Shown here one piece after another: positions 15,942-25,490 of a stretch of DNA of 64,000 bases. The DNA is taken from positions 1-64,000 of the forward strand of contig JAFYAU010000030.1 of NCBI GenBank assembly GCA_017540565.1, given 5' to 3'. Positions within the stretch are counted from its first letter, which is position 1. Every line of letters begins with the position of its first letter. A program made the translations under genes and the position numbers. The notes below the pieces were generated by a model that did no database searches, was not told where the DNA came from, and was given only the letters and a program-made list of their open reading frames with translations. Source of the DNA: Oscillospiraceae bacterium (GTDB taxonomy: Bacteria; Bacillota; Clostridia; Oscillospirales; Oscillospiraceae).

Positions 15942-17714
15942 ATGAGCAATGAAAACAAGGTCTCCTTTGAGATCCTCGAACCCAAGGGAAAACTGAAAGA
16001 CCCGAAGCGCGAAGGCCTGAAGAATCCCCGCCTGACCGATCTGAACGGGAAGACCATCGCGTTCATGACGATCCACGTGGGCGACCTGTTCCAGTTCGGA
16101 TCCGAGCTGTTCTTCGATCTGCTGGAGGAGGCGTTCCTGAAGAGATATCCCGGCGTGAAATTCTACCGCTGCAAGTCCTTCGGCTCCCCGAACGCCGTCG
16201 TCAACGCCGACGAGATCGCCGAGCACTGCGACGCCTGGGTAGAGGGCGTCAAGGAGGCGATCACGCAGGGCAAGCGCGACGTCGGCGTGTTCATGGAGCG
16301 CGCGGGGCGTCCCGGCGTCTCCATCTGCTCGGACATCCTGTACCGCTCCAAGAGCGCCCTGCAGGATCTGAACGGAATGCCGCGGGTGCGCCTGGTGACG
16401 GTCCCCGAGACCGACTACTGCGTGGCCAAGAGGGATCCGGAGCTGATGCGGCCCGTCGTCGAGGCGGCCTGCGACAAGATCATCGCCGCCCTGCTGACGC
16501 CTCTGACCGAAGAGGAGAAGGAGGACTTCGTTCTGGAGTACGACTACTCCCCGAAGACCTTCAGCGGGGAGACGTACCACGAGGCCTATGAGAAGTTCCT
16601 GCAGTACTGCGCGGACAACGCCCTTTCCGACGGGCTGCCCGTGGTGCCTCCGACGAAGGAGAACGTGGAGTGGATGCTGACCGGGACCACCTATCCGAGG
16701 GACAAGGAGATCGGCCTGGTCTTCCCGAAGAGAGGCATCGCCACCGTGGAGAAGATCGCGATCGCGGCGGTCATGGCCGGCTGCAGGCCGGAATACCTGC
16801 CGGTCCTGATCGGCATCATGGACGCCTTCACGGATCCGAACTTCAACCAGTTCCACGTGGTCAACGAGATCCTGCCGACGATCTTCCTCAGCGGACCGAT
16901 CGTCAAGGAACTCGGATACAACACGCACTGCGGCTATCTGGCCCCCGGCTACCGCATCAACGCCACGATCGGCCGCGCGGTCCTGATGTGCATGATCACG
17001 ATCGGCTGGCGCGACATGACGATCTATGCGTCTCCCGGCGGCCCCGGCCAGCCCGCGGCCTACGCCAACTACATCATTCCGGAGAACCAGGACGAAAGCC
17101 CCTGGGATTCCTGGGCCGAACAGAACGGCTACACCAACGGCGAGAGCGTCGTCACCATCTGCGAGAACACCGGTGTCATGAGAGGACCCGGCGAGTGCAT
17201 GTCCAACTCCAGCTGCGAGGAACGCATCGCGCAGATCTCCAATCTGTTCTCCCGCAAAGGCCCGCTCTTCTCGGCGTTCGGCATGGCGGAGAACGGGGAG
17301 AACAGCCGCCACATGATTGTCCTGCATCCCGCCATGGCCAAGCAGCTGGCGCTGAAGGGCTTCACGAAGGAATCCTTCGTGGAATACCTCTATAAGCAGA
17401 ACGTGATCGACTACGACTCCATGACCGAGGAGGAGCGGGAGCATCTGCGCGAGCAGCTGCGCCTGGAGCGCGCCGCCGCGAACGACAAGATGTATTTCCT
17501 CCTTCCCGAAGACATCAAGCCCGGCCTGCACCGCGAGCCGTTCCATGAGCTGTCCGACGTGCTGATCATGGTCGCGGGATCCGGCGCCGGCAACAGCATG
17601 ATCTTCCAGACGGTCTGCGGCTCGTCGGCGCCCAACGCAGAGGACGTGAAGGAGCCGAGGCCCTGGATGACCAAGGTCATCCGCGGCGCCGCCCTGACGG
17701 AAGCCGGCAGGTAG
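15942..17714 (+). CDS. UGSC-like two-domain protein, copy 1
   Basis: A 590-residue soluble protein. Residues about 1-200 resemble the N-terminal domain of UGSC-family (seleno)proteins. The family's U/C-G-S-C redox motif is not there; the corresponding region reads CDAWVEGVKEAI followed by RPGVSICSDI. The second part (about 205-590) begins DGLPVVPPTKENVEWML. It contains ATVEKIAIAAVMAGCRPEYLP and ENQDESPW, a module I have seen associated with UGSC proteins but cannot name. Several Cys are shared with the paralogue next door. I infer an enzyme subunit, possibly pairing with copy 2 in a hetero-oligomer; the reaction is unknown. RBS GAGGAGG. Confidence 0.65.
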   Translation: MSNENKVSFEILEPKGKLKDPKREGLKNPRLTDLNGKTIAFMTIHVGDLFQFGSELFFDLLEEAFLKRYPGVKFYRCKSFGSPNAVVNADEIAEHCDAWVEGVKEAITQGKRDVGVFMERAGRPGVSICSDILYRSKSALQDLNGMPRVRLVTVPETDYCVAKRDPELMRPVVEAACDKIIAALLTPLTEEEKEDFVLEYDYSPKTFSGETYHEAYEKFLQYCADNALSDGLPVVPPTKENVEWMLTGTTYPRDKEIGLVFPKRGIATVEKIAIAAVMAGCRPEYLPVLIGIMDAFTDPNFNQFHVVNEILPTIFLSGPIVKELGYNTHCGYLAPGYRINATIGRAVLMCMITIGWRDMTIYASPGGPGQPAAYANYIIPENQDESPWDSWAEQNGYTNGESVVTICENTGVMRGPGECMSNSSCEERIAQISNLFSRKGPLFSAFGMAENGENSRHMIVLHPAMAKQLALKGFTKESFVEYLYKQNVIDYDSMTEEEREHLREQLRLERAAANDKMYFLLPEDIKPGLHREPFHELSDVLIMVAGSGAGNSMIFQTVCGSSAPNAEDVKEPRPWMTKVIRGAALTEAGR

Positions 17715-17731
17715 GGAAAGGAAGGCCTGAC

Positions 17732-19501
17732 ATGAGCGAAAACAAAGTGACGCTGGAAGTGCTGGAGCCGAGAGGCGTGCTCGAGAACGCGCACCGCGAA
17801 GGCCTCAGCAACCCAAGACTGACGGATCTGAACGGAAAGACGCTCGCGCTGATGAGCATCCACGTGGACAACCTGTTCCAGTTCGGCTCCGAACTGTTCT
17901 TCAACATCCTCGAGGAGGAACTGCTGAAGCGGTATCCGGACATAAAGTTCTACCGCTGCAAGTCCTTCGGCTCGCCCAGCGCCGTGGTCAACGCGGACGA
18001 GATCGCCGCCAAATGCGACGCGTGGGTCGAGGGCGTGAAGGACGCCATCACCCAGGGCAAGCGCGACGTCGGCGTGTTCATGGAACGCGCGGGCAAACCG
18101 GGCGTATCCATCTGCTCCGACGTGCTGCTGCGCTCCAAGAGCGCCCTGCAGGACCTCAACGGCATGCCGGCCGTCCGCCTGACGACGGTCCCGGCCACCG
18201 CGTACTGCGCGGCCAAGCGCAACGAGGAACAGATGCGGAAGGTCGTGGAGGGATGCGTCGACGACCTGATCGCCAAGCTGACCGCCCCGCTGACCGACGA
18301 GGAGAAGCGGAGCTACGAGAGGGAATACGACTACGGACCCAAGACCTTCACCGGCGCGAACTACTCCGAAGCGTATGAAAAATGGCTGGAATACTGCTCC
18401 GAGAACTACCTCAACGACGGCCTTCCGGTCGTGCCTCCCACCAGGGAGGCGGTGGAGTGGATGCTGACCGGCACCTCCTATCCCAGAGACAGGCTGATCG
18501 GATACATGTATCCGAAACGCGGCGCCGCGACCGTGGAGAAGATCGCCATCGCCTCCGTCATGGCCGGCGCGAAGCCGGAATGGCTCCCGGTGATCATCAC
18601 GATCATCGAGACGATCACGGATCCGAACTTCAACCAGTTCCACATCGTGAACGAGATCCTGCCGGCGATCTTCATCAGCGGCCCGATCATCGAGGAGCTG
18701 GGGATCTGCAACAAGATCGGCTATCTCGCGCCCGGCCACCGCATCAACAGCACGATCGGACGCGCGGTCCTGATCTGCATGACGGCCATCGGCTGGCGCG
18801 ACATGACGATCTATTCCTCTCCCGGCGGACCGGGACGTCCCGCCGCGTACGCCAACATCTTCGTGCCGGAAAACCAGGAGGAGAACCCATGGGAATCCTG
18901 GGCGGAGCAGAACGGATACGCGCCGGATGAGAGCATCATCACCGTCTGCGAGTGGACGAGCCAGACCAGGGGTCCCGCAGAGGTCATGTCGAACGACGAC
19001 TTCGAGGAGCGGCTGGCCGCGGTGAGCGCCATGTTCTCCCGGAAGTCGGATATCTTCAGGACCTTCGGCATGCCGGAGGACGGAGATTCGATCCGCCACA
19101 TGCTGGTCCTGCATCCGGCGCTGGCCAGGCAGATGGCCGACGCGGGCTTCACCAAGCGGTCCCTGATCCAGTACTTCTACGACCGGAACGTCATCGACTA
19201 CGACTCAATGACGCAGGAGCAGAGGGACGACCTGATCGCGGAACTGAAGAAGGAGAAGGCGGAGGCCAACAAGAAGATGTTCGCCCTGACGCCGGAGGAC
19301 GTCAAGCCGGGACTGCACATGGAGCCGTTCAACAGGCCAGAGCACGTGCTCGTCTTCGTCGCGGGCTCCGGCGCGGGCAATACGGCCATGTACCAGACGG
19401 TGTTCGGATCTTCCGCGACGCACGCGGAGGACGTGAAGGAGCCGAGACCGTACATGACCAAGGTGATCCACGGGGCCACGCTGAGCAGATACGGAAAATG
19501 A
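17732..19501 (+). CDS. UGSC-like two-domain protein, copy 2
   Basis: A 589-residue paralogue of the preceding product, colinear over its full length with well over half the residues identical by eye. Shared blocks include NPRLTDLNGKT, FYRCKSFGSP, SDGL/NDGLPVVPPT and TIGRAVLICM. As in copy 1, the U/C-G-S-C redox motif is absent (CDAWVEGVKDAI at that place). The gene starts 18 bp after copy 1. Keeping both copies intact suggests two non-redundant subunits rather than a recent duplication. No function can be assigned from sequence alone. Confidence 0.65.
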   Translation: MSENKVTLEVLEPRGVLENAHREGLSNPRLTDLNGKTLALMSIHVDNLFQFGSELFFNILEEELLKRYPDIKFYRCKSFGSPSAVVNADEIAAKCDAWVEGVKDAITQGKRDVGVFMERAGKPGVSICSDVLLRSKSALQDLNGMPAVRLTTVPATAYCAAKRNEEQMRKVVEGCVDDLIAKLTAPLTDEEKRSYEREYDYGPKTFTGANYSEAYEKWLEYCSENYLNDGLPVVPPTREAVEWMLTGTSYPRDRLIGYMYPKRGAATVEKIAIASVMAGAKPEWLPVIITIIETITDPNFNQFHIVNEILPAIFISGPIIEELGICNKIGYLAPGHRINSTIGRAVLICMTAIGWRDMTIYSSPGGPGRPAAYANIFVPENQEENPWESWAEQNGYAPDESIITVCEWTSQTRGPAEVMSNDDFEERLAAVSAMFSRKSDIFRTFGMPEDGDSIRHMLVLHPALARQMADAGFTKRSLIQYFYDRNVIDYDSMTQEQRDDLIAELKKEKAEANKKMFALTPEDVKPGLHMEPFNRPEHVLVFVAGSGAGNTAMYQTVFGSSATHAEDVKEPRPYMTKVIHGATLSRYGK

Positions 19502-19538
19502 CCGGTATCCGCTTCCCAAACTGACAGAGGTGAAACAA

Positions 19539-21116
19539 ATGGGAACGCCTGTATATGAAAGAAAACAGTGGAAAGCGCTGAATTACACGACCTACGCGGA
19601 GGCCAAGGAGAAATTCAAATGGTCCGACCGCTGGGAAGTGTTCGACGGCACGAAGGACAACTTCAACATCACGCACGAGTGCGTGGACCGTCACCCGAAG
19701 GACGAATATGCCCTGCGGATCAAGTTCGATACCGGAGCGACGGAGAGCTACACCTTCGGGCAGCTGTCCCGGTATACCTCCCAGTTCGCGAACATGCTCG
19801 TCCGCCTGGGCATCGGGGAGGGGGACCGCGTGGCGGTCATGCTCTTCCCGTCCATCGAGTTCTACGTGACGCTCTACGGCGTATACAAGCGCGGCGCCGT
19901 CCTGATCCCCTGCTTCCCGCTCTTCGGGGCGGACGCGATCAATTTCCGCATCCGGAACGGGAAGGTCACCTCCCTGGTGACGACCCGGGACAATCTGCAT
20001 CTGGTCGATCCGAAGCTGGTCGAAGAGCAGAACATCCGGTTCATCTTCGCGGAGGATCTGATCGCGGACCTGGAAAAGGAGAGCGGCGAGTTCACGCCGC
20101 ACACGAACTATAAGGATCTGTGCATGATCCAGTTCTCCAGCGGCACGACGGGCACGCCGAAGCCGATCCTGTACACGCACGGCGCGATCTCGGTCGCGGC
20201 GGTCGTCATCCGGTTCGCCGGAGGTCTGAAGTGGGACGACAACTACTTCTGCTGCTCGTCTCCCGGCTGGGGGCACGGGATCTGGTACGGGACGATCAGT
20301 CCGATGATCTATGGCAAGTTCGCCGGCGCCTATTCCGGCAAGTTCGACGGAAAGACCTGCCTGGACGCGCTGGAGGAATTCGAGATCACCAACATCGCCG
20401 GAATCGCGGCGCATTTCCGCATCATCCTGGAGGCGGGGGACATCGGGAAAAGGAACCTGAAGCTGAGATTCCTCACCTACTCCGGAGAGAAGATGTCCAA
20501 TGAGCTGATCGATGCGATCCAGAGGGAACTCGGCCTGGTCCCGTATACCCAGTTCGGCACCACGGAAGTGGGCCCGATCTGCGTGGATTACGGCGGATTC
20601 GACGACTGGGTGGTCAAGCCGGGCAGCGTCGGGAAACCGATGGTCGGCGGTCTGGACGTCGTGATCCTGGACGACGACGACAACGAACTGCCGCCCGACA
20701 CGATCGGGCAGGTCGCGCTGGTGAAGAAGGGCGAGTACGTGAAGATCGGCGACGAGGCCTATTACGACTCCGACGGCTACTTCTGGTATGTGGGCCGCAA
20801 GGACGACGTGATCATCTCCAACGGCTACACCATCGGGCCGATCGAGGTGGAGGCCACGGTCAACAACCATCCGGCGGTCCTGGAATCCGCCGTCGTCGGA
20901 GCGAAGGACAAAGAGCGCGGCACGATCGTGAAGGCATATATCGTTCTCAACGAGGGATACGAACCGTCCGATGAACTCGCGTCCGAGATCCAGCAGTATG
21001 TGAAGAACCAGCTGAGCAAGCATGAGTATCCGAGAGCCATCGAATTCATCGACGAGCTCCCGAAGACGCCGGACGGCAAGCTGAAGAGGAAAATACTGAA
21101 GGAACGGAGCCAGTGA
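19539..21116 (+). CDS. AMP-forming acyl/aryl-CoA ligase
   Basis: A 525-residue adenylate-forming enzyme. The ATG at 19539 follows AGAGGTGA; an in-frame GTG overlaps that ribosome binding site and is rejected. The ATP-binding loop is FSSGTTGTPKP (about 200-210). TQFGTTEVG is the substrate-side motif and YFWYVGRKDDVI the hinge. The C-terminal catalytic Lys lies in TPDGKLKRK. It activates a carboxylic acid to its CoA thioester via an acyl-AMP. The overall arrangement is like benzoate-CoA or medium-chain ligases, but the substrate is open. It sits inside the catabolic operon between the UGSC-like and DapA-type genes. Confidence 0.92.
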   Translation: MGTPVYERKQWKALNYTTYAEAKEKFKWSDRWEVFDGTKDNFNITHECVDRHPKDEYALRIKFDTGATESYTFGQLSRYTSQFANMLVRLGIGEGDRVAVMLFPSIEFYVTLYGVYKRGAVLIPCFPLFGADAINFRIRNGKVTSLVTTRDNLHLVDPKLVEEQNIRFIFAEDLIADLEKESGEFTPHTNYKDLCMIQFSSGTTGTPKPILYTHGAISVAAVVIRFAGGLKWDDNYFCCSSPGWGHGIWYGTISPMIYGKFAGAYSGKFDGKTCLDALEEFEITNIAGIAAHFRIILEAGDIGKRNLKLRFLTYSGEKMSNELIDAIQRELGLVPYTQFGTTEVGPICVDYGGFDDWVVKPGSVGKPMVGGLDVVILDDDDNELPPDTIGQVALVKKGEYVKIGDEAYYDSDGYFWYVGRKDDVIISNGYTIGPIEVEATVNNHPAVLESAVVGAKDKERGTIVKAYIVLNEGYEPSDELASEIQQYVKNQLSKHEYPRAIEFIDELPKTPDGKLKRKILKERSQ

Positions 21117-21152
21117 CCGCACCGGCGGAATCTAGAGAAGGAGATGAGGCAT

Positions 21153-22214
21153 TTGGCACTGCCGTATACAAAATCCGAAGCAAAGGCATGGGCAAAGAAG
21201 AACTTCAAGGGCCTGGAGGCGCCGATCTTCCCGTCCTATTCACCGGACCTGAACGAACTGGATGAAGACGGCATCCGCTGGGACGTCAACCACATCATCG
21301 CCAACGGGATGATGTCCATCATGATCGCTCCCGAAGCGAGCGCCATGACGCGCGAGGAGCGCAAGCGGTTCGTCGCCATCGTCAACGACGAGGCGAAGGG
21401 CAGGGTCATCACTTCGGTGGGAGCCCTGCTGGACACCGTGGAGGAGAACATCGAGATCATGCGGGTCCATGAGGAGACCGGCGGCACGATGGCGATGCTG
21501 GGGCACCCGATCATGTACGATCCCGAGTCTCCCGAGGAGCTCTACCGGAACTACAAATACATGGCGGATTCCACCGACCTGGCCCTCAATTTCTATCCGG
21601 GGCGCCTGCGCATGAAGCGCTTCCATCCCAGCGGGTGGCCGATGGAGATCCTTCCGATGATCGCGGACATCCCCAACGTGACGGCGATGAAATTCGCCGG
21701 AAGCACCCCGCTGGTGCAGACGGTCCAGGCGTTCCGCATGATCGGAGACCGCGTGCTGGTGTCCGACCCGATGCCCGACATGTGGTTCATCACGATGCCG
21801 CAGTACGGGCAGCAGTGGGCCGGAGCCGGGCCGTTCTACATGAGCCAGACGCCGGAGGACCAGCGGAGCGTCCGCCTGTTCAACCTGCTGTACGAAGGAA
21901 AGATCGACGAGGCGTACGAGGAGTACTGGGACAGCGTGAGAAGGACCCGCGGAATCACGGGCGGAGCGGCCCACGGGATGGATTCCTATCTGGAGACCGG
22001 CATGGTGAGCCCGGTCGTGACGAAGTACGGCCACTGGTGTCTCGGCGGAAACGGCGGCCTGATGAGGCAGCCGGCCCGCAGGCTCTATGACTTCACCCGG
22101 GAGGGGATCAAGGCCGGGATCCGGGCCATGGGCTTCACTCCGCGCGAGAACGAGGAGGAGTTCTTCGTGGGCCGCTGCAACTACGCGAAGGGCTACCGCC
22201 TGAAGAGATACTGA
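21153..22214 (+). CDS. DapA-family (class I aldolase/lyase) protein, copy 1
   Basis: A 353-residue protein. The start is TTG at 21153, nine bases after AAGGAG; the ATG at 21144 abuts the ribosome binding site. It has the (beta/alpha)8 fold pattern of dihydrodipicolinate synthase/N-acetylneuraminate lyase. Schiff-base Lys180 lies in NVTAMKFAG and the catalytic Tyr148 in NFYPGR. The C-terminal extension (EEEFFVGRCNYAKGYRLKRY) is longer than in true DapA and is shared with copy 2. Relatives include aldolases and hydratase-aldolases that release pyruvate and an aldehyde. It is followed after 24 bp by the MaoC-like gene. Confidence 0.87.
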   Translation: MALPYTKSEAKAWAKKNFKGLEAPIFPSYSPDLNELDEDGIRWDVNHIIANGMMSIMIAPEASAMTREERKRFVAIVNDEAKGRVITSVGALLDTVEENIEIMRVHEETGGTMAMLGHPIMYDPESPEELYRNYKYMADSTDLALNFYPGRLRMKRFHPSGWPMEILPMIADIPNVTAMKFAGSTPLVQTVQAFRMIGDRVLVSDPMPDMWFITMPQYGQQWAGAGPFYMSQTPEDQRSVRLFNLLYEGKIDEAYEEYWDSVRRTRGITGGAAHGMDSYLETGMVSPVVTKYGHWCLGGNGGLMRQPARRLYDFTREGIKAGIRAMGFTPRENEEEFFVGRCNYAKGYRLKRY

Positions 22215-22238
22215 GCGCGGGAAGAAGGAGAAACGAAT

Positions 22239-23387
22239 ATGTCTGAAACAGCAGCCAAAATGGCGGAAGGGTCCTTTACCCCGGAACTGATCGCCGAGAT
22301 GGAGTCCAAGAAGGGGCTGAAGCTCCGCGTCGAGAACGCCCTGTTCAACGAGTACGCGACCGAGGACAACATCCGGAAATACGTCAACGGGATCGGCGAC
22401 ATGAATCCCCTGTACCGGGACAAGGAGTACGCGGCGAAGACGCGCTACGGCACGATCATCGCCCCGCCGGCGTTCATCTTCAGCGTCCTGGGCGGCGTGC
22501 AGTTCGGCTGGCGCGGCCTCGCCGGATTCCATTCGGCCAGCGACCTGTATTTCTTCAAGCCCATCAGGGCGGGGGACAAGATCACGCCCGAGGAGACCTA
22601 TCTCGGATTCGACGGGCCCCGCGACAGCAAATTCGCGGGAAAAACGGTCTTCGACTGGTTTGAGGACAAGTATTTCAATCAGGACGGGGAGTGCGTCGCC
22701 CGCATGAAGCGCCTGATCATCCGGGCCGACCGGAAGAAGAGCCGCGAAAAGGGGAAATACTCCTCCATCCAGCTCCCGCATCCGTGGACGGACGGGGAAG
22801 TGGACGCGATCGAGAAGGAGATCCTGGCGTACAACCGCACGGCGATCCGGGGGAGCACGCCCCGCTACTGGGAGGACGTGGAGATCGGCGAGGAGACGCC
22901 GGAGCTGATCAAGGGACCGATCGGGACGACCGACATGGTCGCCGCCGTCGTCGCGGGACTGGCGCCCGCCCGGCTGACCGCCCACGGGGAGACCGTGGAG
23001 CAGCACGAGAAGCAGCCGGCCTGGTTCTTCCGGGATCCGGGCACCAAAGCCTGGGAGCCCATCTTCGCCGTCCATTACAACCTCGACGGCGCCAAAGCCA
23101 TGGGCCTGCCGTACCCCTACGACATCGGCGTGCAGCGCCACTGCTGGCTGGCGGAGGCGATGACCGACTGGATGGGGGACGACGGCTGGCTCAGGAGGTG
23201 CTACGCGGAATACCGGAACTTCGTGTTCCTTTCCGACGTGATCCGCATCAGGGGCACGGTCACGGACAAGTTCGTGGACGAAGACGGCAGCCACGTCGTC
23301 AGGCTCAAGACGTCGGCCATGAATCAGCGCGGGGCGGACGTCATGCCCGGAGAATCGGAGATCGTCCTTCCGTCCCGGACAGAATAA
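22239..23387 (+). CDS. MaoC-like double-hotdog protein
   Basis: A 382-residue protein with two hotdog-type halves. The first (about 30-165) has an N-terminal FAS1-dehydratase-like pattern: GDMNPLYRDKEYA then GTIIAPPAFI. The second (about 195-380) has a second hotdog-like pattern ending VFLSDVIRIRGTVTDKF. MaoC enzymes hydrate enoyl-CoA or dehydrate 3-hydroxyacyl-CoA. The classic catalytic Asp/His pair is not obvious as I read it, so the activity is tentative. The gene lies between the two DapA-type genes in the same operon, which suggests it acts on a CoA intermediate of the pathway. Confidence 0.78.
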   Translation: MSETAAKMAEGSFTPELIAEMESKKGLKLRVENALFNEYATEDNIRKYVNGIGDMNPLYRDKEYAAKTRYGTIIAPPAFIFSVLGGVQFGWRGLAGFHSASDLYFFKPIRAGDKITPEETYLGFDGPRDSKFAGKTVFDWFEDKYFNQDGECVARMKRLIIRADRKKSREKGKYSSIQLPHPWTDGEVDAIEKEILAYNRTAIRGSTPRYWEDVEIGEETPELIKGPIGTTDMVAAVVAGLAPARLTAHGETVEQHEKQPAWFFRDPGTKAWEPIFAVHYNLDGAKAMGLPYPYDIGVQRHCWLAEAMTDWMGDDGWLRRCYAEYRNFVFLSDVIRIRGTVTDKFVDEDGSHVVRLKTSAMNQRGADVMPGESEIVLPSRTE

Positions 23388-23425
23388 TGTGAATGAAAAA
23401 ACTATTATAATGGGAGGAACATACA

Positions 23426-24481
23426 ATGCCTGAATTCACTAGATCGGAAGCAAAAGCCTGGACAAAAGCCAATCTGATCGGCCTGGAGGCTCCGGTATTT
23501 CCGTCCTTCACCCCGGACCTGCTGGAACTGGACGAGGACGGTATCCGTTACGACGTCAACCACATCATCGCCAACGGCATGGTCTCCGTCCTCATCGCCC
23601 CCGAGGGGACCGGCATGACCCACGACGAGATCAAGCGCTTCATCGAGATCGTCAACGATGAGGCCAAGGGAAAGATCCACACTTCGTTCTCCGCCGTCCT
23701 GGATACGACGGAAGAGAACATCGAGATGATGAACTACCACTCCAAGTGCGGCGGTTCCATGGCGATGCTCGGCCATCCCATCATGTACGATCCGCTCAGC
23801 GTGGAGGAGCTGTTCGCCCAGTACAAGTACATGTGCGACAACACGGACCTGGCCCTGGTGTTCTATCCCGGACGTCTGAAGACCAAGAGATTCGACATCT
23901 CCGGCTTCCCCAGAGAGCTTCTGGACCGCATCGCCGACATCCCCAACGTCACGGCCATGAAGATGCAGGGCGGCTGCAGCCTGACCCAGACCATCGAGTG
24001 CTTCCACATCATGGGCGACCGGATCTGCGTGGCCGACCCGATGTCCAGCGCCTGGTTCTGCACGATCCCGACCTACGGCCAGCAGTGGGCCGGCGCCGGT
24101 CCGTTCTACGGCACGCAGGTCCCCGAGAATCCGCGTCACGTCAAGCTGTTCAACGCGCTGCGCAACAACGACCTGGACGAGGCCTTCAAGATCCATTATG
24201 AACTGATGGCCGGCATGTCCGGCTCCGGCATGGCGTTCAACAACGTCAACTACCCCGAGACCGGCATCCTCGTCGCCTACGTCGACAAGTACTGCCACTG
24301 GTGCTGCGGCGGCAACGGCGGCATCCTCCGTCAGCCGACCGGCCGTCTGTACGACTATCAGAAGCAGGCCATCCGCGCCGGCATCCGCGCGCTCGGCATC
24401 GAGCCCAGAGAGAACGAGGAAGAGTTCTATATCGGCCGCATGAACTACGCCAAGGGCTACCGCATGAAGAGGTACCTGTGA
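23426..24481 (+). CDS. DapA-family (class I aldolase/lyase) protein, copy 2
   Basis: A 351-residue paralogue of the product at 21153, colinear end to end. Schiff-base Lys179 is in NVTAMKMQG and Tyr147 in VFYPGR. It shares the long C-terminal tail EEEFYIGRMNYAKGYRMKRY. Pocket residues differ between the copies (KFAGSTPL versus KMQGGCSL), so the two may act on different substrates or steps. RBS GGGAGGA. Strong hairpins follow the gene. Confidence 0.87.
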   Translation: MPEFTRSEAKAWTKANLIGLEAPVFPSFTPDLLELDEDGIRYDVNHIIANGMVSVLIAPEGTGMTHDEIKRFIEIVNDEAKGKIHTSFSAVLDTTEENIEMMNYHSKCGGSMAMLGHPIMYDPLSVEELFAQYKYMCDNTDLALVFYPGRLKTKRFDISGFPRELLDRIADIPNVTAMKMQGGCSLTQTIECFHIMGDRICVADPMSSAWFCTIPTYGQQWAGAGPFYGTQVPENPRHVKLFNALRNNDLDEAFKIHYELMAGMSGSGMAFNNVNYPETGILVAYVDKYCHWCCGGNGGILRQPTGRLYDYQKQAIRAGIRALGIEPRENEEEFYIGRMNYAKGYRMKRYL

Positions 24482-24548
24482 CCGTCCGGCCCCGTAAGGA
24501 CGGTCAAGGCTGCGAAAAGGTCCGGTCCCGCGCAGCCGGGACCGGACC
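24481..24548 (+). other. Two tandem intercistronic hairpins
   Basis: ACCGTCC (24481-24487) pairs with 24498-24504, and GGTCCGGTCCCG (24519-24530) pairs perfectly with 24537-24548. No T-run follows. The stems probably protect or partly terminate the upstream mRNA before the DUF6282 gene. Confidence 0.55.
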
Positions 24549-24574
24549 GGAAGAAAGGTTTCTGGTGAAATGAT

Positions 24575-25447
24575 ATGAATCGATGCGAAGTCGACAGCAT
24601 CCTTGCCGGTGCCATCGACATGCACGTGCATGCCGGCCCGGTCCCGGGACCGTACCGCCAGGATGCCGTGGAGATCGCCCAGCAGCAGAAGGAATACGGC
24701 ATGGGCGGCGTTGTCTTCAAGGATACCGGTTATCTGACCGCCCCCATTGCGGACATGATCAACAGCCGTCTGCCGGATTTCACCGTGTACGGCAGCATCA
24801 CGCTCAACAACGTCCACGGCGGGCTGAATCCCGAGGCGGTGGAGACGGCCGCGCGCTTCGGGTCCAAAGTCGTGTGGATGCCGACGCAGTCCTCGGAGAA
24901 CTCCATGTCCAAGTACCGGGAACTGGGATATCCGATGCCCGGCACGGGGATCACCCTCGTGGATGAGCGCGGGGATCTGCGGCCGGAGATGGAGCCGATC
25001 CTGCGGACCATCAGGGAGCACGGCATGATCCTTGCCACCGGGCACATCTCGCCCGAGGAGACGATCGCCGTCGTGACCCGTGCCCGCGAGATGGGGATCG
25101 AGAAGATCATCCTGACCCATCCGTTCCAGGCGGACGTGGTGGAGAGCAGGACGATGACGCTGGAGCAGGTGAAGGATATGGTCCGTCTCGGAGCGTATGT
25201 GGAGCACACGTTCGTGTTCCATCTCCCGACGGAATTCAGCGTGAATCCCGCCGTGACGGCGGACCTGATACGCGAGATCGGCCCGGAGCACACCATCATC
25301 AGCACGGATCTCGGACTGTTCACGCACAATCCGACGCCGGCGGAGGGAATGTGGCTCTGCGTCTCGTCCCTTCTGCAGCAGAAGATCCCGGCCGAGGATA
25401 TCCGCAGGATGTGCCGCGACAACCCGGTCAGACTGCTGGAGGCGTAA
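24575..25447 (+). CDS. DUF6282 family metal-dependent hydrolase-like protein
   Basis: A 290-residue protein. The N-terminal AIDMHVHAGPVPGPY has the HxH metal-ligand motif of amidohydrolase-type TIM barrels. Later candidate ligands include ATGHISPEE, LTHPF and STDLG. The family (DUF6282) is uncharacterised. In this operon it may open a ring, cleave an amide or ester, or act on an aldol product; this is inference. It lies between DapA copy 2 and the second TetR gene. Confidence 0.8.
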   Translation: MNRCEVDSILAGAIDMHVHAGPVPGPYRQDAVEIAQQQKEYGMGGVVFKDTGYLTAPIADMINSRLPDFTVYGSITLNNVHGGLNPEAVETAARFGSKVVWMPTQSSENSMSKYRELGYPMPGTGITLVDERGDLRPEMEPILRTIREHGMILATGHISPEETIAVVTRAREMGIEKIILTHPFQADVVESRTMTLEQVKDMVRLGAYVEHTFVFHLPTEFSVNPAVTADLIREIGPEHTIISTDLGLFTHNPTPAEGMWLCVSSLLQQKIPAEDIRRMCRDNPVRLLEA

Positions 25448-25490
25448 CGGACGGCGGACGTGCCGTCCTCCGACATGATTTCAGCCTACA

